Positions 6,970 to 13,692 of a DNA stretch of 15,517 nucleotides are shown here, one piece after another. Below the pieces are notes generated by a model, which was not told the origin of the DNA, made no database searches, and saw only the letters and a list, made by a program, of their open reading frames with translations. Numbering within the stretch: position 1 is the first letter of the stretch; the number at the start of each line of letters is the position of its first letter. This DNA comes from Flavobacteriales bacterium (GTDB lineage: Bacteria; Bacteroidota; Bacteroidia; Flavobacteriales; Weeksellaceae), in contig CAAGLV010000050.1 of NCBI GenBank assembly GCA_900770875.1, positions 1 through 15,517 of the forward strand, written 5' to 3'. The translations under genes were made by a program, and so were the position numbers.

Positions 6970-8175
6970 ATGGAAGATAAACCAATTTTTAGCCCTTTTA
7001 CTCACGAGGATTTAATTCCTCAACCCGAATGTTTAGAAATCCCTCGAAAACGAGAAAAATTTAGCATCGGTATACCAAAAGAAACAAATAATCAAGAAAA
7101 AAGAATTGGTTTAACTCCGGATGCTGTAGAAGTTTTAGTAAATAACGGACATCAAATTACAATTGAAACCAATGCAGGCGAAGGTGCAAATTTTACAGAT
7201 AAAGAATATGCCGAAGCCGGAGCCGAAATTGCATACAACCCACAAGCTATCTTCGAGAAAAGCATCATTTTAAAAGTTGGCCCATTAACTCCACAAGAAA
7301 TCGAGTGGATAAAACCTAGTTCTTTATTAATATCTAGCGTACCAACCAATTCGTTAACTCAGCCCTATTTTACCGAGTTAAGTAAAAAACGAATTACAGC
7401 AATTGGTTACGAATTTATTAAAGACGAAAAAGACCAATTACCTGTTTTGCGTTTATTAAGCGAAATTGCAGGCACAACAGCCATTTTAGTTGGAAGCGAA
7501 TTAATGTCGTCGGATAATGGTGGAAATGGTATTTTAATGGGTGGCGTTACAGGTGTACGTCCAACAGAAGTTGTAATATTAGGCGCCGGAACCGTTGCCG
7601 AAAACGCAGCCCGAACAGCAATGGGACTTGGTGCATCGGTTCGTGTTTTTGATAATTCGCTAACCCGATTAAGACGTTTACAACAAAACATCGGATTTAG
7701 AATTTCAACCTCAACTATCGATCCTAAAGAATTAGGTAAAGCATTAAGAAGATGCGATTTGGTAATTGGTGCTTTACGCGGCGATACCCGAACACCTTGC
7801 GTTGTTACAGAAAAAATGGTAGAACGTATGAAACCTGGCGCTGTTATTATTGATATTAGTATAGATCAGGGTGGATGCTTCGAAACATCCGAAATCACAA
7901 CACACGATCGTCCTACATATCGCAAACACGATGTTATACATTATGCCGTATCTAACATTACATCGCGCGTTTCGCGTACCTCATCAAAAGCTTTAAGTAA
8001 TTTCTTTTTATTTTACTTACTAAAAGTTTCTAACGAAGGTGGATTTTCTTCGGTTGTAAAAACTGATAAAACAATTAGAAATGATGTATATTTGTACCAC
8101 GGAAGGGTTACGAAAAAAAGCTTAAGCGATCGTTTTGATTTACCCTTTCACGATATAAATTTATTAATAGTATGA
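6970..8175 (+). CDS. ald: Alanine dehydrogenase family NAD-binding protein, atypical active site
   Basis: The fold is that of alanine dehydrogenase/transhydrogenase alpha proteins, 401 residues against ~370 for classic Ald; a 30-residue N-terminal extension accounts for the difference. Family marks are IGIPKETNNQEKR (33-45, R45 matching substrate Arg15 of the Mycobacterium enzyme), the Rossmann loop LGAGTVAENAA (204-214) and DISIDQGGCFE (295-305, D299 matching Asp270). Two catalytic residues are not kept. The region of Lys75 (LKVKEP) reads LKVGPLT, placing glycine at 104, and the FLHLA region with His96 reads SVPTN around residue 125. Annotators commonly call such Bacteroidota proteins alanine dehydrogenase, but the activity is unproven from sequence. 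The gene starts 14 bases after tsaE, and its TGA overlaps the next ATG. Confidence 0.8.
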   Translation: MEDKPIFSPFTHEDLIPQPECLEIPRKREKFSIGIPKETNNQEKRIGLTPDAVEVLVNNGHQITIETNAGEGANFTDKEYAEAGAEIAYNPQAIFEKSIILKVGPLTPQEIEWIKPSSLLISSVPTNSLTQPYFTELSKKRITAIGYEFIKDEKDQLPVLRLLSEIAGTTAILVGSELMSSDNGGNGILMGGVTGVRPTEVVILGAGTVAENAARTAMGLGASVRVFDNSLTRLRRLQQNIGFRISTSTIDPKELGKALRRCDLVIGALRGDTRTPCVVTEKMVERMKPGAVIIDISIDQGGCFETSEITTHDRPTYRKHDVIHYAVSNITSRVSRTSSKALSNFFLFYLLKVSNEGGFSSVVKTDKTIRNDVYLYHGRVTKKSLSDRFDLPFHDINLLIV

Positions 8176-8546
8176 CGTTTTCACAGCGATTATTAAAATA
8201 TCTAATGGGTGTTTCTATTGGATTAGTGTTTGTAGCTATGGCTTTTGGACCACGAGCATTTTCTTGTAATTATTTTCCAAACGCACGCGTTTTAGAAGAA
8301 GCTACAGCTAAAAGATTAAGATATTCTAACGAAGCCATTACGTTTTTAAAATCAGAAGGATTAGATTCTACATTTGTTAAAGAAAAATTATTTTCGAAAA
8401 GTAAAATCGATTTCGATAAATCAAACAAAGATGGTATTCCTTGTAGAACTTATTTAGCAGATTATAAAGACGAAACTAAAAACTATCAAATGGTTTTTGA
8501 GGTTTGTAAAGAAACATCAAAATTAGTTTCTGTTACTAAAAAATAA
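8172..8546 (+). CDS. Small membrane-anchored protein of unknown function (possibly DUF4258-like)
   Basis: A 124-residue protein I cannot assign firmly; flavobacterial proteins of this shape are sometimes labelled DUF4258, recalled from memory and unchecked. A short basic N-terminus precedes one hydrophobic segment (about residues 8-26), followed by FSCNYFPNARVL (30-41) and a charged, mostly soluble domain. Three cysteines stand at 32, 91 and 112. C32 lies just past the membrane segment, but its context (RAFSC) is not a standard lipobox, so a lipoprotein is doubtful. The domain should face the periplasm. The start overlaps the ald stop as ATGA, a sign of translational coupling. It is the last gene before a strong terminator, hence part of the porX-tsaE-ald transcript. 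Confidence 0.8.
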   Translation: MTFSQRLLKYLMGVSIGLVFVAMAFGPRAFSCNYFPNARVLEEATAKRLRYSNEAITFLKSEGLDSTFVKEKLFSKSKIDFDKSNKDGIPCRTYLADYKDETKNYQMVFEVCKETSKLVSVTKK

Positions 8547-8578
8547 AAAAAGCGTTACTTAAGTAACGCTTTTTTTAT
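8543..8578 (+). terminator. Intrinsic terminator, perfect 36-base palindrome
   Basis: The stem AGCGTTACTT/AAGTAACGCT (8551-8570) is flanked by six As and six Ts. The whole 36 bases form a perfect palindrome beginning at the last codons of the small gene. It ends the porX-tsaE-ald run. Symmetric A and T tracts mean it could work in both directions, but no minus-strand gene ends here. Confidence 0.9.
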
Positions 8579-8636
8579 GTGATTTTATTATTAAAATTGC
8601 TGATTTTTAATTAATTTAAGGGAAACAATTTTACCC

Positions 8637-9179
8637 ATGAAACATAAAAAATTAGCATTTACAACTTTTGCTATTGGTGCAGGTTTAGCTACTTATTTAA
8701 TTAAAAATAGAGCCAATAAAACTATCATTTCGCAAGCGATTACAAACTTTAATATCGAAAAATATTTAGGCTTATGGTACGAAATTGCTCGGTTAGATAA
8801 TTTTTGGGAAAAACATCAAAACAATGTAACCGCTCGCTATTTAAAGTACGACGATCAATCGATAGAAGTAATTAACAGATCGTACAACCAGAAAAAGAAA
8901 ATTTGGAATCGTAGCAAAGGAATTGCTAAATTAATAAAAGCTGATGTTGGACGTTTTAAAATTTCTTTTCTCGAACCTATTTACTCTTCATATAATATAA
9001 TTGATATCGACGATGATTACAATTACGCTTTAGTAGCAGGTAAAAACACTAATTTTTTATGGATTTTATCGCGTAATAAATTTATTACTAACGAAATTAA
9101 AGAACGTTTTATTACTAAAGCGAAACAATTAGGTTTTGCTACAGATAAATTAATTTGGACCACACACAACGATCAATAA
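8637..9179 (+). CDS. blc: Bacterial lipocalin (Blc-like), membrane-anchored form
   Basis: Bacterial lipocalins are small eight-stranded barrels thought to bind or store lipids such as lysophospholipids at the envelope. The 180 residues start with a hydrophobic segment at ~5-22 that has no cysteine, so there is no lipobox; the protein would be held by a signal anchor or use a weak signal peptide. The lipocalin GxW motif is GLWYEIARLD (45-54, W47). The conserved late parts are present: the RFKISFLEP strand, YNYALVAG, LWILSRN (near 141-147), and the terminal GFATDKLIW. E. coli Blc is a lipoprotein, so the anchoring differs. An AAGGGA at 8618-8623, 13 bases before the ATG, is only a weak ribosome-binding candidate. 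Monocistronic: a terminator lies on each side. Confidence 0.9.
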   Translation: MKHKKLAFTTFAIGAGLATYLIKNRANKTIISQAITNFNIEKYLGLWYEIARLDNFWEKHQNNVTARYLKYDDQSIEVINRSYNQKKKIWNRSKGIAKLIKADVGRFKISFLEPIYSSYNIIDIDDDYNYALVAGKNTNFLWILSRNKFITNEIKERFITKAKQLGFATDKLIWTTHNDQ

Positions 9180-9212
9180 AAAAAGGTTTGATACATGTAT
9201 CAAACCTTTTTT
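9179..9212. terminator. Bidirectional terminator between lipocalin gene and surA
   Basis: A perfect palindrome built on GGTTTGATACATGTATCAAACC (9185-9206), described here by its arms GGTTTGATAC and GTATCAAACC around AT, has six As before and six Ts after it. It lies between the convergent lipocalin and surA stops and should end transcripts from both sides. Confidence 0.9.
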
Positions 9213-9228
9213 GTGTTTATTGTTTTAT

Positions 9229-10596
9229 TTACTTTTTAGACTTTTGCTCCCAATCAATTGCAAATTTACAATCTTGGTAACTATCTCCAATTTTTATAAA
9301 TGCGTCTGGAATTTGTTTTTTAACCCAATTAACCAACACATCTTGCTCTTTATTACGTATTGTAAATTGTTTAATTCGGTAATAATCGTCTTCGTAATTA
9401 ATTTTATGTTCTGGATAAATTTTATTTAAACGAATTAATCTCACCACTTTTTTCCCTTGATAATCATCCTCGAAAACAGCAGATAAATCACCTTCTTCTA
9501 AACCTGTAACAGCAGAAAACTCGTTAATTGGTAAATTAATTTTTTCGAAACGATCGTCTCCTGATTGCGAATTAATTAAATTTCCTTGATTAAATTTTGT
9601 GAATTTATCGTCAGAAAAACGAGTAGCAGCATCTTTAAACGATAATTTATCTTCGTTAATTAAGATACGAATCGAATCTAATTTTTCTACCGATTTCTTC
9701 ATTTCTTCTTCCGTTGGTTTTAACGAAATTAAGATATGACGCAAATCTAATTCTTGCCCTCTACGTTTATCTAATTTAATAATATGATAACCAAATTCTG
9801 TTTTAAATGGCTCCGAAATTTCACCTTCTTCTAAGTTAAATGCAACAGCATCAAACTCTTTTACCATTCGTCCACGAGGCACTTTTAAATATTGTCCTCC
9901 GTTATTTGCCGAACCTGGATCTTCCGAATATAAAATTGCTTTTGTAGCAAAAGACGCTCCTTCTTCAATTTCCTTTTTAATATCCTTTAATTCGTCGATA
10001 ATTTTTTGTTCGTTTTCTTGCGAAACTTCTGGATAAATCATGATGTGCGACAAGGTAATCTCTTCTTTTACATCAGGTAATTCCGTTTGATTTTTTTCGA
10101 AAAATACTCTTACCTCTTCTGGTGTAGCATCTAATCCCGAAACTAACATTTCGCGTTTACGACGAGAAAAAATATTGTCTTCTACAATGTATTTCATCTC
10201 GTTTTTCATTTCTGCCATCGTACGGAATCCAAAGAATTTTAAAACTTGTTCTTCTCCTCCACCTCGTTGTTTAAAATCATCAATCTGAGCATTTAACGTC
10301 CTGTTAATCTCGTCTTGTGTTACAGAAATTAAAGTATCTTGCTTTGCACGATCAACTAACATTTTCTCTAATAAAATATCGTTTAAGAACTCGCATCGAT
10401 CTGCCACTTGTAAACCTTGTTCTTTCGAAAGGATATAATCTCTTTCGACATCCGATTCTAAAATAATTTGATCGCCAATTACAGCAGCTATTCCATCTAC
10501 CTTCTTCTTTTTAGTTTGTGCAAAAACACTTACTGTTAGTAATGTTGTTAAAAATAACACCATTATTGCTCTAAAGTTCATATACTTTGATTTCAT
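9229..10596 (-). CDS. surA: SurA-like periplasmic peptidyl-prolyl isomerase / outer-membrane protein chaperone
   Basis: SurA-type proteins escort unfolded outer-membrane proteins across the periplasm. The 455 residues start with a signal peptide (hydrophobic core ~11-24) and a likely cut at VFA-Q27. A SurA N-terminal helical domain (~35-170) opens with the typical DGIAAVIGDQIILESDV. Two parvulin domains follow: the first at ~180-276 with LSHIMI, GGQYLKVPRG and FGYHIIKLD, the second at ~284-385 beginning LRHILI and less conserved. The C-terminal ~70 residues close the chaperone core. E. coli SurA has 428 residues, so size and order agree. M6 (MNFRAIM) is an alternative start giving a compact signal peptide. 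It has its own promoter (10634-10662), 112 bases after the upstream HMG-CoA-lyase-like gene. Confidence 0.9.
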   Translation of the reverse strand: MKSKYMNFRAIMVLFLTTLLTVSVFAQTKKKKVDGIAAVIGDQIILESDVERDYILSKEQGLQVADRCEFLNDILLEKMLVDRAKQDTLISVTQDEINRTLNAQIDDFKQRGGGEEQVLKFFGFRTMAEMKNEMKYIVEDNIFSRRKREMLVSGLDATPEEVRVFFEKNQTELPDVKEEITLSHIMIYPEVSQENEQKIIDELKDIKKEIEEGASFATKAILYSEDPGSANNGGQYLKVPRGRMVKEFDAVAFNLEEGEISEPFKTEFGYHIIKLDKRRGQELDLRHILISLKPTEEEMKKSVEKLDSIRILINEDKLSFKDAATRFSDDKFTKFNQGNLINSQSGDDRFEKINLPINEFSAVTGLEEGDLSAVFEDDYQGKKVVRLIRLNKIYPEHKINYEDDYYRIKQFTIRNKEQDVLVNWVKKQIPDAFIKIGDSYQDCKFAIDWEQKSKK

Positions 10597-10633
10597 TTAT
10601 TTTTTTAGCTTATGTTAACGTTGGTACGCCAAG

Positions 10634-10662
10634 CAAATTTAACTTTTTTTGTTAAAGACAAA
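10634..10662 (-). promoter_or_regulatory. Probable surA promoter
   Basis: Minus strand: TTTG at 10662-10659, a 17-base gap, then TAAATTTG at 10641-10634. Both Bacteroidota boxes are exact. The predicted leader is about 30 bases. A TTTAAC/GTTAAA inverted repeat with a seven-T spacer (10638-10656) sits between and over the boxes, and could be an operator or chance A/T symmetry. Confidence 0.6.
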
Positions 10663-10708
10663 CATATTTAAATATCCTTTAACAAAACAATAATTTTGCA
10701 TTTATATT

Positions 10709-11575
10709 TTATACTAAACCAAAAGTTCTTAAACCAACATTCCAAGCCGATTCAAAATCAAACAGATTTAAACCATGCTTCTCTTTATGCTGATTAGCAA
10801 AACTAATTAATTTTTCTGTAGGCATGTTTCCTACCATTTCGCTTTTCGACATCGGACATCCACCTAATCCCTTTATTGCGCCATCAAATCTACGGCAACC
10901 GTATTTGTAAGCTGTATCCACCTTAACATTCCAAGTAGTATATTCGGTATGAAAGTGTGCACCAAACTCAACTTCTTTATATTGCGGAATTAACGATTGA
11001 TAAATTTCTTTAATATCATCATGATTTGCAATACCAATTGTATCCGAAAAATTAATAATCTTTACTCCAATATCCGCAAAACGCTTCGTCCATTCTTTTA
11101 CTAAATTAGTATCATAAAATTCGCCATACGGATTACCAAAAGCCATAGAAAAATATACAATTAATTCTTTATCGTTAGCTAAAGCCATTTCTTGTAAATC
11201 TTTCGCTAAGATAAAAGCTTCTTCTCTCGATTTATTTGTGTTGTAATGCTGAAATTGTTCTGAAATTGAAAATGGAAAACCTAAACAATCAACTTTTTCG
11301 TGTTCAGCACCTTTTTTAGCTCCACTTAAATTAGCTACAATCACCGAAATTTTAGATTTGGTATCACCCAATTCAATTTCATCTAAAACTTCTTTGGTAT
11401 CGGCTAGTTGTGGAATTGCTTTTGGCGACACAAAACTTCCGCAATCTAAAGCTTCAAAACCTACTGTTAATAGGCGATTGATGTAATCTATTTTTTGTGC
11501 CGTTGGAATAAAATCTTTTCTTCCTTGCATCGCATCGCGAGGACATTCGATTATTTTAAAAGTTTGATCTCTCAT
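10709..11575 (-). CDS. Hydroxymethylglutaryl-CoA lyase family protein
   Basis: HMG-CoA lyase splits HMG-CoA into acetoacetate and acetyl-CoA, the last step of leucine breakdown, using a TIM barrel and a divalent metal. The 288 residues keep the core: PRD (12-14; D14 a metal ligand), CGSFVSPK (45-52), metal ligands H207 and H209 in GAHFHTEY, and the loop GLGGCPMSK (237-244), with C240 matching catalytic Cys266 of the human enzyme and N250 near metal ligand Asn275. Two departures: the usual HCHDTYG is HFHTEYT, and the Cys-to-Asn loop is one residue longer than in human. The close relatives are DRE-TIM aldolases, so another acyl-CoA lyase is possible. The gene stands alone, divergent from pepT; no other leucine-degradation gene is in view. 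Confidence 0.82.
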   Translation of the reverse strand: MRDQTFKIIECPRDAMQGRKDFIPTAQKIDYINRLLTVGFEALDCGSFVSPKAIPQLADTKEVLDEIELGDTKSKISVIVANLSGAKKGAEHEKVDCLGFPFSISEQFQHYNTNKSREEAFILAKDLQEMALANDKELIVYFSMAFGNPYGEFYDTNLVKEWTKRFADIGVKIINFSDTIGIANHDDIKEIYQSLIPQYKEVEFGAHFHTEYTTWNVKVDTAYKYGCRRFDGAIKGLGGCPMSKSEMVGNMPTEKLISFANQHKEKHGLNLFDFESAWNVGLRTFGLV

Positions 11576-11587
11576 TTTTATAGGTTA

Positions 11588-11622
11588 TTTGCGCATTAAA
11601 GGTATATAATTTACTAATTTTG
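11588..11622 (+). promoter_or_regulatory. Probable pepT promoter
   Basis: TTTG at 11588-11591, a 23-base gap (upper end of the accepted range), and a perfect -7 box TAATTTTG at 11615-11622. The leader to the ATG at 11640 would be about 13 bases. It overlaps the promoter of the divergent lyase gene. Confidence 0.5.
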
Positions 11623-11627
11623 ACAAA
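11597..11627 (-). promoter_or_regulatory. Probable promoter of the HMG-CoA-lyase-like gene
   Basis: Minus strand: TTTG at 11627-11624, a 19-base gap, then TACCTTTA at 11604-11597, one base off TAnnTTTG. The leader to the ATG at 11575 would be about 17 bases. Its -33 box abuts the -7 box of pepT on the other strand. Confidence 0.5.
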
Positions 11628-11639
11628 AATTAAAACGCT

Positions 11640-12881
11640 ATGCAAGCACAATGGAAAGATAAGCTAGTAAATCGCTTCTTAAAATACGTAAGCATTTACA
11701 CAGAAAGTGAGCCTTTTGTAGATCGATTCCCAAGTACAGAACGCCAATGGAACTTGGCAAATTATTTAGTAGAAGAACTAAAAAATATCGGATTAGAAGA
11801 CGTTTCAATAGACGAAAATGGATACGTTTTTGGTTACGTACCTTCTACTGTAGAGCACGAAGTACCAACAATTGGTTTTGTATCGCACATGGATACATCT
11901 CCAGATTTTACGGCCGAAAATGTAAAACCACAAATTTGGGAAAATTATGATGGTGGCGACATTAAGCTTAACGAAAATATAATTTTAAGTCCTTCTGAAT
12001 TTCCAGAAATTTTACAATATAAAGGACAAACAATCATTACAACAGACGGTACAACATTATTAGGTGCTGATGATAAAGCCGGTATTGCGGAAATTGTTAC
12101 AGCAGCCGAATATTTAATTGCTCATCCGGAAATTAAACACGGGCGAATTGCCGTTGGATTTACACCAGACGAAGAAGTTGGTCGTGGAGCTGATTTCTTT
12201 AATGTAGAAAAATTTGGTGCCGAATGGGGATACACAATGGATGGATCGGAAATTGGCGAATTAGAATATGAAAACTTTAACGCTGCTTCTGCAATCATTA
12301 CATTTAAAGGTAAATCTGTTCACCCAGGTTATGCGAAAAATAAAATGATTAATGCCGCTAATTTAGCAATGGAATTTGCTGCCATGTTACCAAACGACGA
12401 AGTGCCAGAATTAACAGACGGACGCGAAGGATTCTTCCATTTAGCAAAAATGTCAGGTTCTGTAACAGAAGCAAAATTAGTTTACATTATTCGCGATCAT
12501 GATATGGATCAGTACGAAGCTCGTAAAGCTTTATTCCTAGAACTTGCAGAAGATATGCAAGAACGTTTTGATCACGAAGTTGTAGTTGCTGAAGTAACAG
12601 ACCAATACTTTAACATGATCGAAAAGGTAAAAGAAAAATTTCAATCTGTAGAAATTGCCGAACAAGCCTTAAAAGACTGTGGAGTAACACCTAACATTAA
12701 ACCAATTCGCGGTGGTACAGATGGTGCACGTTTATCGTTTATGGGATTACCTTGTCCAAACATTTTTGCAGGAGGACATAATTTCCACGGACCTTACGAA
12801 TACGTTCCTGTAGAATCGATGGAAAAAGCAACAGAAATTATCATTCGCATTGCCGAAATTACGGCAGATAATGCAAAATAA
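11640..12881 (+). CDS. pepT: Peptidase T (tripeptide aminopeptidase, M20B)
   Basis: PepT is a cytoplasmic di-zinc aminopeptidase that removes the N-terminal residue of tripeptides, finishing peptide breakdown. The 413 residues match E. coli PepT (408). Metal and catalytic residues are in place: H83 and D85 in SHMDTSPD, bridging D144 in LGADDKAG, the catalytic/metal pair E178-E179 in PDEEVGRG, D201 in TMDGSEIGE, and the last histidine in AGGHNFHGPYE near the C-terminus. The lid (dimerisation) domain lies between about 210 and 320, and GGTDGARLSFMG (near 359) is typical. No signal peptide. Single gene with its own short-leader promoter; a long A/T hairpin follows 36 bases after the stop. Confidence 0.96.
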   Translation: MQAQWKDKLVNRFLKYVSIYTESEPFVDRFPSTERQWNLANYLVEELKNIGLEDVSIDENGYVFGYVPSTVEHEVPTIGFVSHMDTSPDFTAENVKPQIWENYDGGDIKLNENIILSPSEFPEILQYKGQTIITTDGTTLLGADDKAGIAEIVTAAEYLIAHPEIKHGRIAVGFTPDEEVGRGADFFNVEKFGAEWGYTMDGSEIGELEYENFNAASAIITFKGKSVHPGYAKNKMINAANLAMEFAAMLPNDEVPELTDGREGFFHLAKMSGSVTEAKLVYIIRDHDMDQYEARKALFLELAEDMQERFDHEVVVAEVTDQYFNMIEKVKEKFQSVEIAEQALKDCGVTPNIKPIRGGTDGARLSFMGLPCPNIFAGGHNFHGPYEYVPVESMEKATEIIIRIAEITADNAK

Positions 12882-12917
12882 TAACACAACTAAAGTGTAA
12901 AATTTTTTGGTTTTCTT

Positions 12918-12953
12918 ATTTTGGTTTGAATTTTGTATAATTCAAATCAAAAT
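12918..12953 (+). other. Long A/T-rich hairpin between pepT and the beta-helix gene
   Basis: Arms ATTTTGGTTTGAATT (12918-12932) and AATTCAAATCAAAAT (12939-12953) pair over 15 positions with one G-T, around a six-base loop TTGTAT. It may end pepT transcripts, though the nearest T run (12962-12967) is eight bases past the stem, and it may equally act on the next gene, whose ATG is 14 bases further on. Confidence 0.45.
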
Positions 12954-12967
12954 TTGAAAACTTTTTT

Positions 12968-13636
12968 ATGAAAAATATTTTATTTACTACAATTGCACTT
13001 TTAGGTGCACAAATGTCATTTGCTCAAATAGAGAAAAATGTTGGCGATTATACTTCGTTAAAAATCTACGATAAAATTCCGGTCGAATTAATTAAATCAA
13101 GCAAAAATAAAGTTGAAATTTCGGGCGAATTAGAAAACGATGTCGAAGTAATCAATAAAAATGGAGATTTAAAAATTCGTTTAAAAACATTAAGCCTTTT
13201 AAAAGGAGATAAAGTTAACGTAAAAGTTTATTATACCGATTTAACTGATATCCAAGCGAGTCAAGGTTCAGTTATTAATTCGAACGATAAATTAAAAACG
13301 ACTAGTTTAAATTTAACATCTAACGAAGGTTCTTCTATCAAATTAGATGTTGATACAGATCGTTTAGAAATTAAATCGAATTCGGGCGGAGAAAATATCG
13401 TTAACGGAAAAACAGATGTTTTAATTGTTAATGCTAATTCTGGTGGAAAATTCTACGGAAAAACATTAAAAGCCAAAAATGCAACATTAACTACAAATGC
13501 TGGTGGCGAAATTGAAGCTTACGCTTCTGAAACTGTTGAGGCTAGAACAAGAGCTGGCGGAAACATTGAGATTTATGGCTCGCCAAAAGTTAAAAATGAC
13601 AAAAAATTTGCAGGCGGCAAAATCACTTATAAATAA
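12968..13636 (+). CDS. Secreted beta-helix protein, putative GIN / DUF2807-like
   Basis: An exported protein of 222 residues with a clear signal peptide: basic start, hydrophobic core ~4-17, likely cut at SFA-Q20. The mature part resembles the auto-transporter adhesin 'head GIN' (DUF2807) family common in Bacteroidota: an opening FxxLKIYDKIPVELIKS-like strand pattern (28-44), then rungs of a right-handed beta helix. Small-residue turns recur at G100, G121, GG140-141, GG159-160, GG179-180, GG197-198 and GG216-217, that is every 18-21 residues. There is no catalytic motif, transmembrane segment or type IX C-terminal sorting domain that I can see. The function of the family is unsettled; adhesion is implied only by the domain name. 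A carboxypeptidase gene follows 56 bases later on the same strand but with its own -7 box. Confidence 0.8.
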   Translation: MKNILFTTIALLGAQMSFAQIEKNVGDYTSLKIYDKIPVELIKSSKNKVEISGELENDVEVINKNGDLKIRLKTLSLLKGDKVNVKVYYTDLTDIQASQGSVINSNDKLKTTSLNLTSNEGSSIKLDVDTDRLEIKSNSGGENIVNGKTDVLIVNANSGGKFYGKTLKAKNATLTTNAGGEIEAYASETVEARTRAGGNIEIYGSPKVKNDKKFAGGKITYK

Positions 13637-13669
13637 AGATAACATCGTTATTAATCGATTGATCTATCT

Positions 13670-13677
13670 TAAATTTG
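13670..13677 (+). promoter_or_regulatory. Candidate -7 box of the carboxypeptidase gene
   Basis: TAAATTTG is an exact TAnnTTTG box, 15 bases before the ATG at 13693, giving a leader of roughly 10 bases. No TTTG is seen at the right distance upstream, so this is supported by one element only. Confidence 0.4.
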
Positions 13678-13692
13678 TCAAAAATTAGTTGA

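Noticed and set aside
7152..7691. Two minus-strand open frames inside ald
   Set aside because: They are antisense to conserved ald sequence and have no start context or recognisable domain.
8579..8636. Promoter for the lipocalin gene
   Set aside because: A/T-rich stretches exist but no TAnnTTTG with a spaced TTTG is convincing; a promoter must be present, yet I cannot place it.
12925..12956. Promoter TTTG, 20 bases, AAAATTTG for the beta-helix gene
   Set aside because: The -7 box misses its first base and the elements lie in the hairpin symmetry, so the match may be by chance.
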